Source: an uncultured Bacteroides sp. | GTDB taxonomy: Bacteria > Bacteroidota > Bacteroidia > Bacteroidales > Bacteroidaceae | Direction: 5' to 3' | DNA length: 58,361 bases | Assembly (NCBI GenBank): GCA_958477465.1 | Contig: CAUEFX010000018.1 | Span: 1 to 58,361, forward strand | In this document: positions 1-7,835 of the stretch, piece by piece | How positions within the stretch are numbered: position 1 is the first letter of the stretch | How the letters are laid out: every line of letters starts with the position of its first letter | The notes under the pieces: generated by a model | Told to the model about the DNA's origin: nothing | The model's input: only the letters and a program-made list of their open reading frames with translations | Database searches by the model: none | Made by a program: the position numbers and the translations under genes

Positions 1-474
1 ACGAAGATTGTACTTCAAATTCATCTTTTGCGAACGGAGAATGGCAAACACGGAAGCGGAATCTGTGGATGACATCGTAGAAGCCAATAGCAACGAAGTA
101 GTGAGCGGAAGGTAGATATTACTCCAGCCCATGCCGGAAATCCACCATATAAACAGTCCTGTAAACAGGGCGGTCAGTAACACCCCGACAGTAGACAGTA
201 CGATACCGGGAGTAAGTATGGGGCGTATATCTGTAAATTTGGTATCCATGCCTCCGGAAAAAAGAATGATACTCAATGCCACCATACCGATGAACTGTGC
301 CGTCTGGGCGCTATGAAACTGGAAACCAAGCCCGTCGCTACCGAATACCATGCCGACAACAAGGAATAACAACAGGGCGGGCACTCCGAAACGATATCCG
401 GTTTTTCCAACAACAATACTAACGAAAAGTAAGATAGAACCAACAAGTAGGATGTTTTCTGCAGTGAATAACAT
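1..474 (-). CDS. K+/H+ (cation/proton) antiporter, N-terminal part
   Basis: Inner-membrane monovalent cation/proton antiporter of the CPA1/NhaP2 (CvrA-like) family; only the first 158 codons are in the window and the gene runs off the left edge. Translation from the ATG at 474 gives a short periplasmic start, then hydrophobic segments (ILLVGSILLFVSIVV, LLLFLVVGMVFG) and the family-type stretch FSGGMDTKF followed by LLLASTMSSTDSASVFAIL, which holds the conserved SSTD ion-binding region. It lies downstream of hcp on the same strand but is separated from it by a strong terminator hairpin, so it is probably transcribed alone. Substrate (K+ versus Na+) cannot be decided from this fragment. Confidence 0.85.
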   Translation of the reverse strand, partial: MLFTAENILLVGSILLFVSIVVGKTGYRFGVPALLLFLVVGMVFGSDGLGFQFHSAQTAQFIGMVALSIILFSGGMDTKFTDIRPILTPGIVLSTVGVLLTALFTGLFIWWISGMGWSNIYLPLTTSLLLASTMSSTDSASVFAILRSQKMNLKYNLR

Positions 475-591
475 AGGCTATGTATAAGTAAGGGTTATAA
501 ATCAGTCTTTTGGGTTTCACTCTGCGAAGTTACGCAATTTAGATAACAAATGAAAGGGCGTTTTGGATGTATTTCATCTGAAAAAAATGAA

Positions 592-653
592 GAGGTGTGT
601 CAAGACTCATATTAGAAGTTCATCCTTGATGAATTTGAGTCTTGATACACCTC
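592..653 (-). terminator. Intrinsic terminator of hcp
   Basis: Inverted repeat of 18 bp (592-609 with 636-653) with one mismatch that is a G-U pair in RNA, loop of 26 nt. On the minus strand it is followed by a T-rich run (TTCATTTTTTTC). It lies about 55 bp beyond the hcp stop codon and insulates the antiporter gene. Confidence 0.8.
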
Positions 654-706
654 CCTCATATCAGTGCAATCTGTATGTCTCTTTCTTACAACTTACAAAA
701 CCGGAA

Positions 707-2332
707 TCAGCTCAAGAATTTCATGATATCTTCATCTACAGTACTGATTGTGCCGATACCGAAGTTTTCCACCAGCACTTTTCTTACATTCGGCGAAAGG
801 AAAGCCGGTAGGGTAGGTCCCAGGTGTATATTCTTCACACCCAAAGACAGCAAAGCGAGTAATACGATAACCGCTTTCTGTTCATACCAGGCAATGTTGT
901 ATATGATGGGCAGGTCATTGATGTCTTTCAGACCGAATACCTCCTTCAGTTTCATTGCGATGATTGCCAGCGAGTAACTGTCATTGCATTGCCCTGCATC
1001 CAATACGCGGGGGATGCCGTTGATGTCTCCTAAAGGCAGTTTGTTGTAGCGGTATTTGGCACAGCCTGCTGTCAGAATAACCGTGTCTTCGGGCAACTTT
1101 TTAGCAAATTCCGTATAGTATTCGCGACTCTTCATGCGTCCGTCACATCCGGCCATGACGAAGAACTTCCGGATGGCTCCGCTCTTAACGGCTTCTACCA
1201 CCTTATCTGCCAAGGCAATGACTTGCGCATGCGCAAAACCTCCCACAATTTTACCGCTCTCTATGGCCACAGGCGGCTGACAGCGTTGGGCATGTTCGAT
1301 GAGGGCGGAGAAATCTTTCCGGCCATCTTTCTCGGGGATATAAGTGGCACCCTCCAGACCACAGGCACCGGTGATGTAGATACGGTCTTTGTAGCCGGCG
1401 TCCGGACGGGGAGGAACGATACAGTTGCTGGTGAACAGTATCGGACCGTTGAAACTTTCAAATTCCTCTTTCTGTTTCCACCAGGCATTGCCGTAATTGC
1501 CCACCAGATGTTTGTACTTCTTAAGTTGGGGGTAGTAGTGCGCCGGAAGCATTTCACTGTGGGTATAGATATCGACACCCTTGCCTTCGCTTTGTTGCAG
1601 TAGCTCTTCAAGGTCTTTCAAATCGTGTCCGCTGATAAGAATACCCGGATTCTTACCTACCCCGATATTTACTTCTGAAATCTCCGGATTACCGTAGGCT
1701 CCCGTATTGGCGGCATCCAACTGCGCCATTGCAGAAACTCCGTGTCGTCCTGTTTCAAGCACGAGGCTGATAAGCTGGTCCACTGTCATGTCATTGCGTG
1801 TCAATTCGGCAAGGGCATGTTGCATGAATGCGAATATCTCCGGTGATTCGTGTCCCAGATTATAAGCATGTTCCACGTATGCAGCCATCCCTTTGATGCC
1901 GTAATGTACCAGCTCCTTCAGAGAACGGATATCCTCGTCCGGTGTACGGAGTACCCCTACGGTTTTGGCTTTCTCCTCAAATTCCTCTTCACTGCCGTTC
2001 CATGTACATTCATCGGGAGCATTCTCGATGGTAACTTCCTGCGAAAGTTTGTCTTTCAGTGTCAAACCTTCTTTGATTTTGCGGATGATGGCGGCTTTAT
2101 CAAAATTGGCATTGGTAATAGTGATGAAGAGTGCCTCAAAAATAAAACGGTCCGCTTCTGCGGAAGGGCGTTTTTCCCAACGTAATTTTTGATTGTATAC
2201 GGCAATACCCCTCACCACGAATAGCAGCAGGTCTTGCAGATTAGCGACTTCGGATGTTTTCCCACAGACACCTTTCAGCGTACAGCCGGTGCCTTTTGCC
2301 GTTTCCTGGCATTGATAACAGAACATATTCAT
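707..2332 (-). CDS. hcp: Hydroxylamine reductase / hybrid cluster protein
   Basis: Cytoplasmic hybrid-cluster (prismane) protein, 541 aa. Family members reduce hydroxylamine in vitro and act as NO reductase and protein nitrosylating/denitrosylating enzymes under anaerobic nitrosative stress. The N-terminal cubane cluster cysteines are C5, C8, C17 and C23 (Cx2C-x8-Cx5C), the spacing of Hcps of strict anaerobes. Further cluster ligands lie in the GCDGR, TAGCAKYRYN and LDAGQCND segments of the C-terminal half. Length is normal for the family. No Hcr-type reductase gene lies beside it, so the electron donor is unknown. It follows a Crp/Fnr regulator gene, and a palindromic operator plus a Bacteroides -7 box lie directly upstream, so it probably has its own inducible promoter. 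Confidence 0.95.
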   Translation of the reverse strand: MNMFCYQCQETAKGTGCTLKGVCGKTSEVANLQDLLLFVVRGIAVYNQKLRWEKRPSAEADRFIFEALFITITNANFDKAAIIRKIKEGLTLKDKLSQEVTIENAPDECTWNGSEEEFEEKAKTVGVLRTPDEDIRSLKELVHYGIKGMAAYVEHAYNLGHESPEIFAFMQHALAELTRNDMTVDQLISLVLETGRHGVSAMAQLDAANTGAYGNPEISEVNIGVGKNPGILISGHDLKDLEELLQQSEGKGVDIYTHSEMLPAHYYPQLKKYKHLVGNYGNAWWKQKEEFESFNGPILFTSNCIVPPRPDAGYKDRIYITGACGLEGATYIPEKDGRKDFSALIEHAQRCQPPVAIESGKIVGGFAHAQVIALADKVVEAVKSGAIRKFFVMAGCDGRMKSREYYTEFAKKLPEDTVILTAGCAKYRYNKLPLGDINGIPRVLDAGQCNDSYSLAIIAMKLKEVFGLKDINDLPIIYNIAWYEQKAVIVLLALLSLGVKNIHLGPTLPAFLSPNVRKVLVENFGIGTISTVDEDIMKFLS

Positions 2333-2367
2333 AATTTCTACGTATTTATTAAGTTATTATTTGAACG

Positions 2368-2375
2368 CAAAAGTA
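2368..2375 (-). promoter_or_regulatory. hcp promoter -7 box
   Basis: On the minus strand TACTTTTG matches the Bacteroides -7 consensus TAnnTTTG, 36 bp upstream of the hcp ATG. No -33 TTTG is visible at the right spacing, which fits an activator-dependent promoter. Confidence 0.6.
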
Positions 2376-2397
2376 GAGGAATGGTTCGAGGCAGTTC

Positions 2398-2413
2398 TGT
2401 AACCAATGTTACA
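2398..2413. promoter_or_regulatory. Palindromic Crp/Fnr-type operator upstream of hcp
   Basis: Perfect palindrome TGTAAC-CAAT-GTTACA (6+4+6). Its centre (2405.5) is 34 bp upstream of the centre of the hcp -7 box, about 41 bp upstream of the inferred start site, the class II activator position for Crp-family proteins. The neighbouring Crp-like protein is the obvious candidate ligand. Confidence 0.65.
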
Positions 2414-2454
2414 ACCGATGATTTTTATTTTGATTTTAGCCTGGGACAATGAAT

Positions 2455-3120
2455 CTATTGAACCAACCGGATTAATTCCTGCTTGCGTAGGATGGTTACC
2501 TGTTTGCGGTCAACCGTAATCAGCAGGTCCTCTTGCATGTGCGCCAGTTCCCGTGCCAGTGACGGGCGTGATACTCCGAAATAATCGCTCAGCTGTTGTT
2601 GCGACCGGTCGAGGGTAATCCGTTCGCTTTGCTGTAGTCCGGATAGGCGAAGCAGGTAAGAAGCCAATTTCTGCCGGATTGTTTTGAAAGACATGAAGAA
2701 GAGTTTCTTGGAAAGAGTATGTGCATAGTTGGCAGATAGATTCATGTAGTTTTCCAGAAATCTCTCGTTCTTCCTGAACAGTTTCAATACACTTGTTTTG
2801 GGTATCTCGATCACTTCGGTCGTTTCATTGGCCGTGACTTCTACCGGATAGCGGTTTTCAGTTCCGAAAAGAAATAGCGGAGCGATGGCTCTTGGAGCGG
2901 CAATGTCTTCTACCTTGATCAGACGTCCGGAGTCGTCGATCATCTCTCCGCGCACACTTCCTTTGGTAAGAATGACAAGGCGGTTGCAGATGTCTCCCTG
3001 ACAGGCAAGAATGTCTCCTTTTCGATAAACTTTGGTATGGAAATCAATCTCTTTGAGATCGTTGGAAAGCACTTCGGCAGAAATGCCGCCGAATAGCGGA
3101 TTGTTGATGAGTGATGTCAT
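2455..3120 (-). CDS. Crp/Fnr family transcriptional regulator, HcpR-like
   Basis: Transcription factor of 221 aa with an N-terminal cyclic-nucleotide-binding-like effector domain (about residues 15-115, including the KGDILACQGD beta-roll segment) and a C-terminal Crp-type winged helix (about 150-215), whose recognition helix region reads QQLSDYFGVSRPSLARELA. No FNR-type cysteine cluster is present at the N-terminus. HcpR proteins of this family activate hcp in several anaerobes in response to nitrite/NO. Position directly upstream of hcp and the palindrome between the genes support the same role here. The gene lies 114 bp after the kinase gene on the same strand, so partial read-through is possible. 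Confidence 0.85.
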   Translation of the reverse strand: MTSLINNPLFGGISAEVLSNDLKEIDFHTKVYRKGDILACQGDICNRLVILTKGSVRGEMIDDSGRLIKVEDIAAPRAIAPLFLFGTENRYPVEVTANETTEVIEIPKTSVLKLFRKNERFLENYMNLSANYAHTLSKKLFFMSFKTIRQKLASYLLRLSGLQQSERITLDRSQQQLSDYFGVSRPSLARELAHMQEDLLITVDRKQVTILRKQELIRLVQ

Positions 3121-3150
3121 GAGTGATGTTATTTAATGATGTGTAAAATA

Positions 3151-3188
3151 GAACAGATACATAAAACAGATGTATATATAGAACAGAT
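3151..3188. repeat. Three direct copies of RAACAGAT in the crp-family gene leader
   Basis: GAACAGAT at 3151, AAACAGAT at 3164 and GAACAGAT at 3181 (plus-strand reading) lie 30-70 bp upstream of the regulator start at 3120. Unequal spacing (13 and 17 bp) argues against a simple tandem duplication; they may be protein-binding half-sites, but nothing more can be shown. Confidence 0.4.
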
Positions 3189-3234
3189 GGCGGGGCTCTT
3201 TTGTTTGAATAACCGCTTCGTTCGAATTCTATTT

Positions 3235-4548
3235 CTATTTGAATTTCAGAACAAACTTCGTCTCCTTTCCCGGAGATAGGGCGATGCTTCCTCCGGACAG
3301 GCGCATGATTTGCCTTGATATGCTCAGGCCGATTCCGCTTCCCCCTTCCTTGGTGGTGAAGAAAGGAATGAAAATATGTTCGGCTACTTCCGGTGGAATA
3401 ACGGGGCCGTTGTTTCTGATTTCTATCATAACCTCTTCCGACTCGTTACAGTAAGCACGAATGGAGATACATCCGTCGGGTTGATTCCCGATTGCCTGTA
3501 TGGCGTTTTTCAGCAGATTGATGACCACCTGCGAAATAAGATTCTCATCAGCATATAAGATCAGACCATCCGGTGAAATATTTATCTGAAACGTTATGTT
3601 TCCATTCGAATTCAGATGTCTGCCCAGTTCCACCATTCGTTCGATAAAGGCTTTCACATAAAACAAAGAGGGCTCCGGAGACGGAATACGGGTGAAACGA
3701 CGGTAGGATTCCACAAAAGAGAGTAGTCCCTTTCCGGTGGTGCTGATGGTTTGCAGTCCGTTGCGTATCTCTTCGTCTTTCGTTTTGGAGAGGGAGAGCA
3801 GTGTGTCGCTGAGTGATGTGATCGGGGTAACGGAGTTCATGATTTCATGCGTCAGTACGCGAGTCAGTCTGATCCAGGAATCGATTTCCTTTTCATCCAA
3901 TTCCGTATGGATATCATTGAGGGCCAGAATGCGGAGGTGCTCTTTCCTTACCGTTATGTCCGATACGCGGATGGACAGGTTCACCGTCTCCCGTTCATTG
4001 GTGAAAGTCGTTTGCAGTTTGTCTCCTGCCCGGCAAGAAGAGACGAGTTCCATGAGTCCGTTGTCGATGCGGCTGAGTTGCCGTATGTGGGTGAACACAT
4101 CGAGCCCGAGCAGGCGGAGAGCTTCATTGTTTTTTTGATAAACGGCGCCGCTGTCACTGAGAACCAGCAATCCGGTATTGACGCAGTCGAGTATGAGTTC
4201 GTAATATTTTTCTTGCTGTGCCGTTTCGGCTTTTACATTGTATAACATGTGTCCCACCCGGTTGAGAGCACGGTTTATCTGCCGGTTTTCTGCCGTATCC
4301 TGTTCTTCGGGAAAGTGAAAGGCGTTGTCATTGTTTTCGAGTGCATCGATCATGAAGAGCACTTGGCGGGTATGGTACCGGTAGAGGCGTAGCTGCCACC
4401 AGATGCTGATGATTAATGCACCTATGGCCAGTCCCATCCAGAAAAAGTTCCCGTTCACACCGGATAGCGTTACGATTACGCTCAGGCAGATACTCGTCAG
4501 AAGACGAAACCAATATCGGTTTGCCAATGATTGGAATACGGCGTTCAT
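3235..4548 (-). CDS. NtrB-type sensor histidine kinase
   Basis: Inner-membrane two-component sensor, 437 aa from the ATG at 4548. This start overlaps the TGA of the upstream activator gene (ATGA), so it is preferred over an upstream ATG at 4632 inside that gene. Two N-terminal membrane segments (about 12-31 and 36-56) enclose almost no periplasmic loop, then comes a PAS-like region (about 115-215). The phosphoacceptor helix is LTHEIMNSVTPITSLSDTL, and the ATPase has an N box (NLLKNAIQAI), a G1 segment (RNNGPVIP) and a G2 segment (TTKEGGSGIGLSIS). The small sensor region suggests a membrane or cytoplasmic signal. It is co-transcribed with its cognate sigma-54 activator, which is interrupted by a stop codon. 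Confidence 0.9.
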   Translation of the reverse strand: MNAVFQSLANRYWFRLLTSICLSVIVTLSGVNGNFFWMGLAIGALIISIWWQLRLYRYHTRQVLFMIDALENNDNAFHFPEEQDTAENRQINRALNRVGHMLYNVKAETAQQEKYYELILDCVNTGLLVLSDSGAVYQKNNEALRLLGLDVFTHIRQLSRIDNGLMELVSSCRAGDKLQTTFTNERETVNLSIRVSDITVRKEHLRILALNDIHTELDEKEIDSWIRLTRVLTHEIMNSVTPITSLSDTLLSLSKTKDEEIRNGLQTISTTGKGLLSFVESYRRFTRIPSPEPSLFYVKAFIERMVELGRHLNSNGNITFQINISPDGLILYADENLISQVVINLLKNAIQAIGNQPDGCISIRAYCNESEEVMIEIRNNGPVIPPEVAEHIFIPFFTTKEGGSGIGLSISRQIMRLSGGSIALSPGKETKFVLKFK

Positions 4549-5885
4549 AGACCGAACTTTTTCATTTTGTTGTACAAGGTTTGCCGGGTGATACCTAACT
4601 GTACGGCTACTGCAGAGAGATTTCCATGGCATTTGTCGAGTGCTTTCCGGATCATTCTCATTTCCATCTCTTCAAGAGTAGATGCGGCGGTATCGGGCAT
4701 TTCCGCACGACGGGGAAGTTGGAATAACTCTGCGGGGATGGAGGTGCCTTCGCTGATGATGACTGCCTTTTCGATGGCATGTTCCAGTTCGCGGATATTC
4801 CCGTACCAGGGATGAGCCGCCAGTTTGTCTTTGGCCGGCAGGCTGAGGCTGAGCGGCGCTTTATCGTATTGTTTGCAGAATCGGGCGATGAAGCGTTCGG
4901 CCAAAGGCACGATATCTTCTTTCCGTTCGCGCAAAGGAGGAATTTCAATATGAATGGTATTGATGCGGTAGAGCAGGTCTTCCCGGAATTCACCCCGGTC
5001 TGCCATCTCCTGCAGGTTGCGGTTGGTGGCACAGATAAGGCGTATGTTTATCGGCAGCGGTTCATTGCTTCCCACGCGGACGATGCTTCGCCGTTGGATG
5101 GCTGTCAGTAGTTTGGCCTGCAGGTGGTAGGGGAGGTTTCCTATCTCATCCAGAAAGAGGGTGCTGCGGTCGGCAGCTTCGAATTTCCCTATCCGGTCGG
5201 CATGGGCATCGGTGAAAGAGCCTTTCACATGACCGAACAGTTCACTTTCGAACAAAGACTCCGTGACAGCTCCCATATCGACCGCTATCATTTTCTCTTG
5301 TTACCGGGCAGACAGGGCATGTATCTCTCTCGCCAGCATCTCTTTTCCGGTACCGTTTTCGCCGGTGATGAGTATATTGGCATCGGTGGCGGCTACTTTT
5401 TCAACAAGCCGCCGGAGTTGCAGCATGGCATTGCTTGTTCCCCAGTACATGAGGGAAACGGACGCTTTCTCTTCATTTGCATTCTTTCTCCTGCCACTCT
5501 TTGCATGGGCGACGGCAGTTTGCAAGGTGTCTACCAGTTTCCGGTTATCCCAGGGCTTTACGATAAAATCCGCAGCTCCCTCTTTGATGCCTCGTACGGC
5601 AAGATCGATATCGGCGTATGCCGTAAAAAGCACAATGGGGAGAGTGGGGCGCAGTCTCTTGATCTCATGTAGCCAGAAAAGCCCTTCATTGCCATTATTG
5701 ATGCCGGAAGTAAAATTCATGTCGAGAAGAACGATTTCCGGTGTCTCCTCGCGTAGAACTGCAGGCAGGGTAACGGGCGAAGCAAGTGTGATGACTTTGG
5801 TGAAATAGTTCTTGAGGAGTAGCTGAACGGCTGTCAATACCCCCTTATTGTCATCGACAATAAGAATCGTTCCCTGTTTGTTCAT
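4545..5885 (-). pseudogene. Sigma-54 (NtrC-type) response regulator split by one in-frame TAA
   Basis: The whole 447-codon frame reads as one NtrC-family activator except for TAA at 5303-5301. Part one (5885-5301, 194 aa) holds the receiver domain (acid pair D11/D12, phosphoacceptor D55) and the start of the AAA+ domain with Walker A GENGTGKE (175-182). After ALSAR-stop, the same frame continues QEKMIAVDMG; an ATG four codons after the stop (5291) could restart a 248-aa protein. That part has the GSFTDA loop (GAFTGA equivalent), Walker B LFLDEIGN, the ATNRNL sensor segment and a C-terminal Fis-type helix-turn-helix. The break separates Walker A from Walker B. It could be a true nonsense mutation, a strain variant, read-through or a base-call error. 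Confidence 0.85.
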
Positions 5886-5907
5886 AGGTTTATGAATTGA
5901 TAGGGAA

Positions 5908-5915
5908 CAAATTTA
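5908..5915 (-). promoter_or_regulatory. -7 box of the regulator/kinase operon
   Basis: TAAATTTG on the minus strand, 23 bp upstream of the response regulator ATG. It matches TAnnTTTG; no clear -33 element. Confidence 0.45.
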
Positions 5916-5947
5916 GGTATAAAATCCGATTTATATGCCTGTGTGAC

Positions 5948-5998
5948 AAGAAAATGTCAATCCGTCCCTATCTTTATGGGAGGGCTTGACATTTTCTT
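5948..5998. terminator. Stem-loop between the envelope gene and the regulator operon
   Basis: Perfect 13-bp inverted repeat AAGAAAATGTCAA / TTGACATTTTCTT (5948-5960 and 5986-5998) with a 25-nt loop. On the minus strand the distal arm ends in a T-rich tract, as expected for termination of the 7492-6043 operon ahead of the response regulator gene. Confidence 0.6.
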
Positions 5999-6042
5999 AG
6001 AAGAAAGAGAGGAGCATTTAACAGTTGCTCTGATTCCCGTCA

Positions 6043-6705
6043 TTAAAAGAGTTGGAGTTTCATTCCGAAGGAAAGGCTTAGGTAGTCTCTCGGGCGGAGG
6101 TAACTGTTGGTAACGGCACTTATCAGGTATAAGTCGCAGGTGCTCAGCTCATAAAATACGGTGATTGCTTTTGCCGTATGCCGTTGTTTAGGGTCGATGT
6201 CGTAAGTTAACCGTTGCCCTAAGAAAATATGTGAACGTACTTTGCTGGAGAAATTATAATATCCTTTCGGATATCTTTCCGGTTCGCGGACCCAGAACTC
6301 GCTACCGAATACGGTATTGAAATAGCAGCCGCATGCCAGCGGTTCGGTAGAGAACCCTTTTCCCAAGTGTAAGCTCCATGGCATGTAGTTTTGTTTTAGT
6401 GTCATGGTAACTTTGGTATGTTTGGAGTCATACTTAGGTACGAATCCGAGAAAAACATCTGTCTCCCATTGGTTTCTTTTCCCGTAATCCCATCCGGTGC
6501 CGAAAGAGAGTAACCCCATGTTTCCGGCAAACTGGATTTTGGTATGTGTCGGAATCATTTTCTCCCAATTCCTGCGATAGCGGTGAACGCGTTTGTCATA
6601 TTTGCTGTTCAGTTCGGTCGGTGCTTGTTGGGCCGAAATTTCGGGGAAGAACAGCAGATGCATCAGTCCTGCGCAGAATACATATTTAAAAATAGACCAC
6701 TTCAT
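6043..6705 (-). CDS. Exported protein of unknown function, probable outer-membrane barrel
   Basis: 220 aa. Residues 1-25 form a signal peptide (hydrophobic core VFCAGLMHLLFF, cleavage after ISAQ-like sequence). The mature part is rich in alternating aromatic/polar strands (NMGLLSFGTGWDYG, VTMTLKQNYMPWSLHLG, DYLSLSFGMKLQLF) and ends in a C-terminal Phe, typical of small Bacteroidota outer-membrane beta-barrels. I do not recognise a named family. Its ATG lies inside the 3' end of the upstream phosphoesterase gene (20-bp overlap), so the two are translationally coupled and may act together at the cell surface. Confidence 0.7.
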   Translation of the reverse strand: MKWSIFKYVFCAGLMHLLFFPEISAQQAPTELNSKYDKRVHRYRRNWEKMIPTHTKIQFAGNMGLLSFGTGWDYGKRNQWETDVFLGFVPKYDSKHTKVTMTLKQNYMPWSLHLGKGFSTEPLACGCYFNTVFGSEFWVREPERYPKGYYNFSSKVRSHIFLGQRLTYDIDPKQRHTAKAITVFYELSTCDLYLISAVTNSYLRPRDYLSLSFGMKLQLF

Positions 6706-7492
6706 AGGTATAGTTATCAGGGGTTATGGTAAATAGCAGGTAACTGCGTCGTTTCATGCAGTCGCTTCCGTAATAGATGATGCCGTCTCCAAAGAGGTCG
6801 TCTGCAGTAATTCTATGGTCGTGTGCATTGATGCAGAATTGGAGTCCGGGGTATTGGGTAATGTAGTGCTGGAATACTTTGGATACATTATTGTTGAATA
6901 CATCCGACTCCGGACGGCCATGCATGGCTACAACCGTCTTTTCGAATTCATCCTGCCGTTCTTTCCATTGGCTCTCGATAAAGTTGAAATCCGGGATAGG
7001 CTCTGAATAGTCGAACTCCAGTGCATTGGTGTTCAAGCAGACGAATTTTACATTTCCTGCAATGAAAGCGAAATTGGTCGTGCCGAATACTTTCCGGTAA
7101 GTCTCCTTGCCGCTTCCCTGGCAATCGTGATTCCCTAACAGAACGATATATGGCACTTTCAGGCCGTTCATAATGTCTCGTTGCCACAAGAACTCATCGG
7201 TGAGGCCGAAATCACTTACATCGCCTCCGTGAAGTACAAAGTCAATATCTTTCATCTGATTGATGGATTCTATGCACTTTTCCGTTTCATCGTACCAACG
7301 TTGCGAATCTCCCATGGCAACGAACCGGATGGTCGTTTTGTCTTTACAGTTGGCTTCTATCTTTTCAATGTTTTTGGCATTGATATCCGTTTCTCCTTTG
7401 ATACGTACATCATAAGGATGATAATCTATCATATCGCATCCGGAAAACAAGAACAGACAAGCCAGGAAGACATTTATGTTCTTTCTTTTCAT
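6686..7492 (-). CDS. Calcineurin-like metallophosphoesterase lipoprotein
   Basis: 268 aa. The N-terminus is a lipoprotein signal with lipobox FSGC (C19), so the enzyme should be anchored in an outer or inner membrane facing the periplasm or surface. The metallophosphoesterase motifs appear in order: GDSQ (first metal ligand, usually GDxH), HGGDVSDFG, LLGNHD, a single His in VAMHGRP and the AHDH pair near residue 226. Substrate is unknown; family members hydrolyse phosphomono- or diesters. It is first in a two-gene operon with the overlapping envelope protein and has a good Bacteroides promoter at 7538-7568. It sits beside, not within, the sigma-54 regulated transporter unit. Confidence 0.85.
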   Translation of the reverse strand: MKRKNINVFLACLFLFSGCDMIDYHPYDVRIKGETDINAKNIEKIEANCKDKTTIRFVAMGDSQRWYDETEKCIESINQMKDIDFVLHGGDVSDFGLTDEFLWQRDIMNGLKVPYIVLLGNHDCQGSGKETYRKVFGTTNFAFIAGNVKFVCLNTNALEFDYSEPIPDFNFIESQWKERQDEFEKTVVAMHGRPESDVFNNNVSKVFQHYITQYPGLQFCINAHDHRITADDLFGDGIIYYGSDCMKRRSYLLFTITPDNYTYEVVYF

Positions 7493-7537
7493 AATCTATT
7501 TTGTTTATTAATTCGTTTATCTGATAAAAACTTTTCG

Positions 7538-7568
7538 CAAAGGTATAGTTTTCTACTGCAAGTGCAAA
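7538..7568 (-). promoter_or_regulatory. Sigma-ABfr-type promoter of the phosphoesterase operon
   Basis: On the minus strand: -33 TTTG (7568-7565), 19-bp spacer, -7 TACCTTTG (7545-7538). Both elements match the Bacteroides consensus; 46 bp upstream of the ATG. Confidence 0.75.
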
Positions 7569-7614
7569 CCTCTTTTCTCCGATTCAGAGTTATGGAACAA
7601 TACTACGGAAGTAT

Positions 7615-7652
7615 TGTCTAATTATTAGACACTCCTCGTCTAATAATTAGAC
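7615..7652. promoter_or_regulatory. Tandem palindromic upstream activator sites
   Basis: Two near-identical perfect palindromes, TGTCTAATTATTAGACA (7615-7631) and GTCTAATAATTAGAC (7638-7652), with centres 22 bp apart (two helical turns). They lie about 90 and 112 bp upstream of the inferred sigma-54 start site, the usual position of NtrC-type enhancer sites. No other copies were noticed in the window. Confidence 0.75.
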
Positions 7653-7708
7653 AGTATCCTACAAACAGCAATTTTCTATCTCTTTGATAGTGAATAAGTT
7701 TGTGCTTC

Positions 7709-7724
7709 TGGCACGTTTTCTGCT
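7709..7724 (+). promoter_or_regulatory. Sigma-54 promoter of the ABC transporter operon
   Basis: TGGCACG-TTTT-CTGCT: GG and GC dinucleotides spaced by 10 bp as in the -24/-12 consensus TGGCACG-N4-TTGCW, one mismatch (C for the first T of TTGC). Start site expected near 7735, giving a leader of about 100 nt. Confidence 0.75.
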
Positions 7725-7835
7725 TTGAAACAGACAATAAAACACAAACAATGAATCTGATTTCCTTAAGATTGACCGGTTTCATGTATAGGCCGGCAGA
7801 GAGTGAACATATAGAAACCTATAAATAAAAACAGT

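Noticed and set aside
1223..1611. Long open frames on both strands opposite or within hcp
   Set aside because: Shadows of a strongly conserved gene; no promoter, no recognisable domain.
4549..4632. Longer start for the histidine kinase (ATG 4632)
   Set aside because: Lies inside the activator gene; the ATGA overlap at 4548 gives a normal kinase N-terminus.
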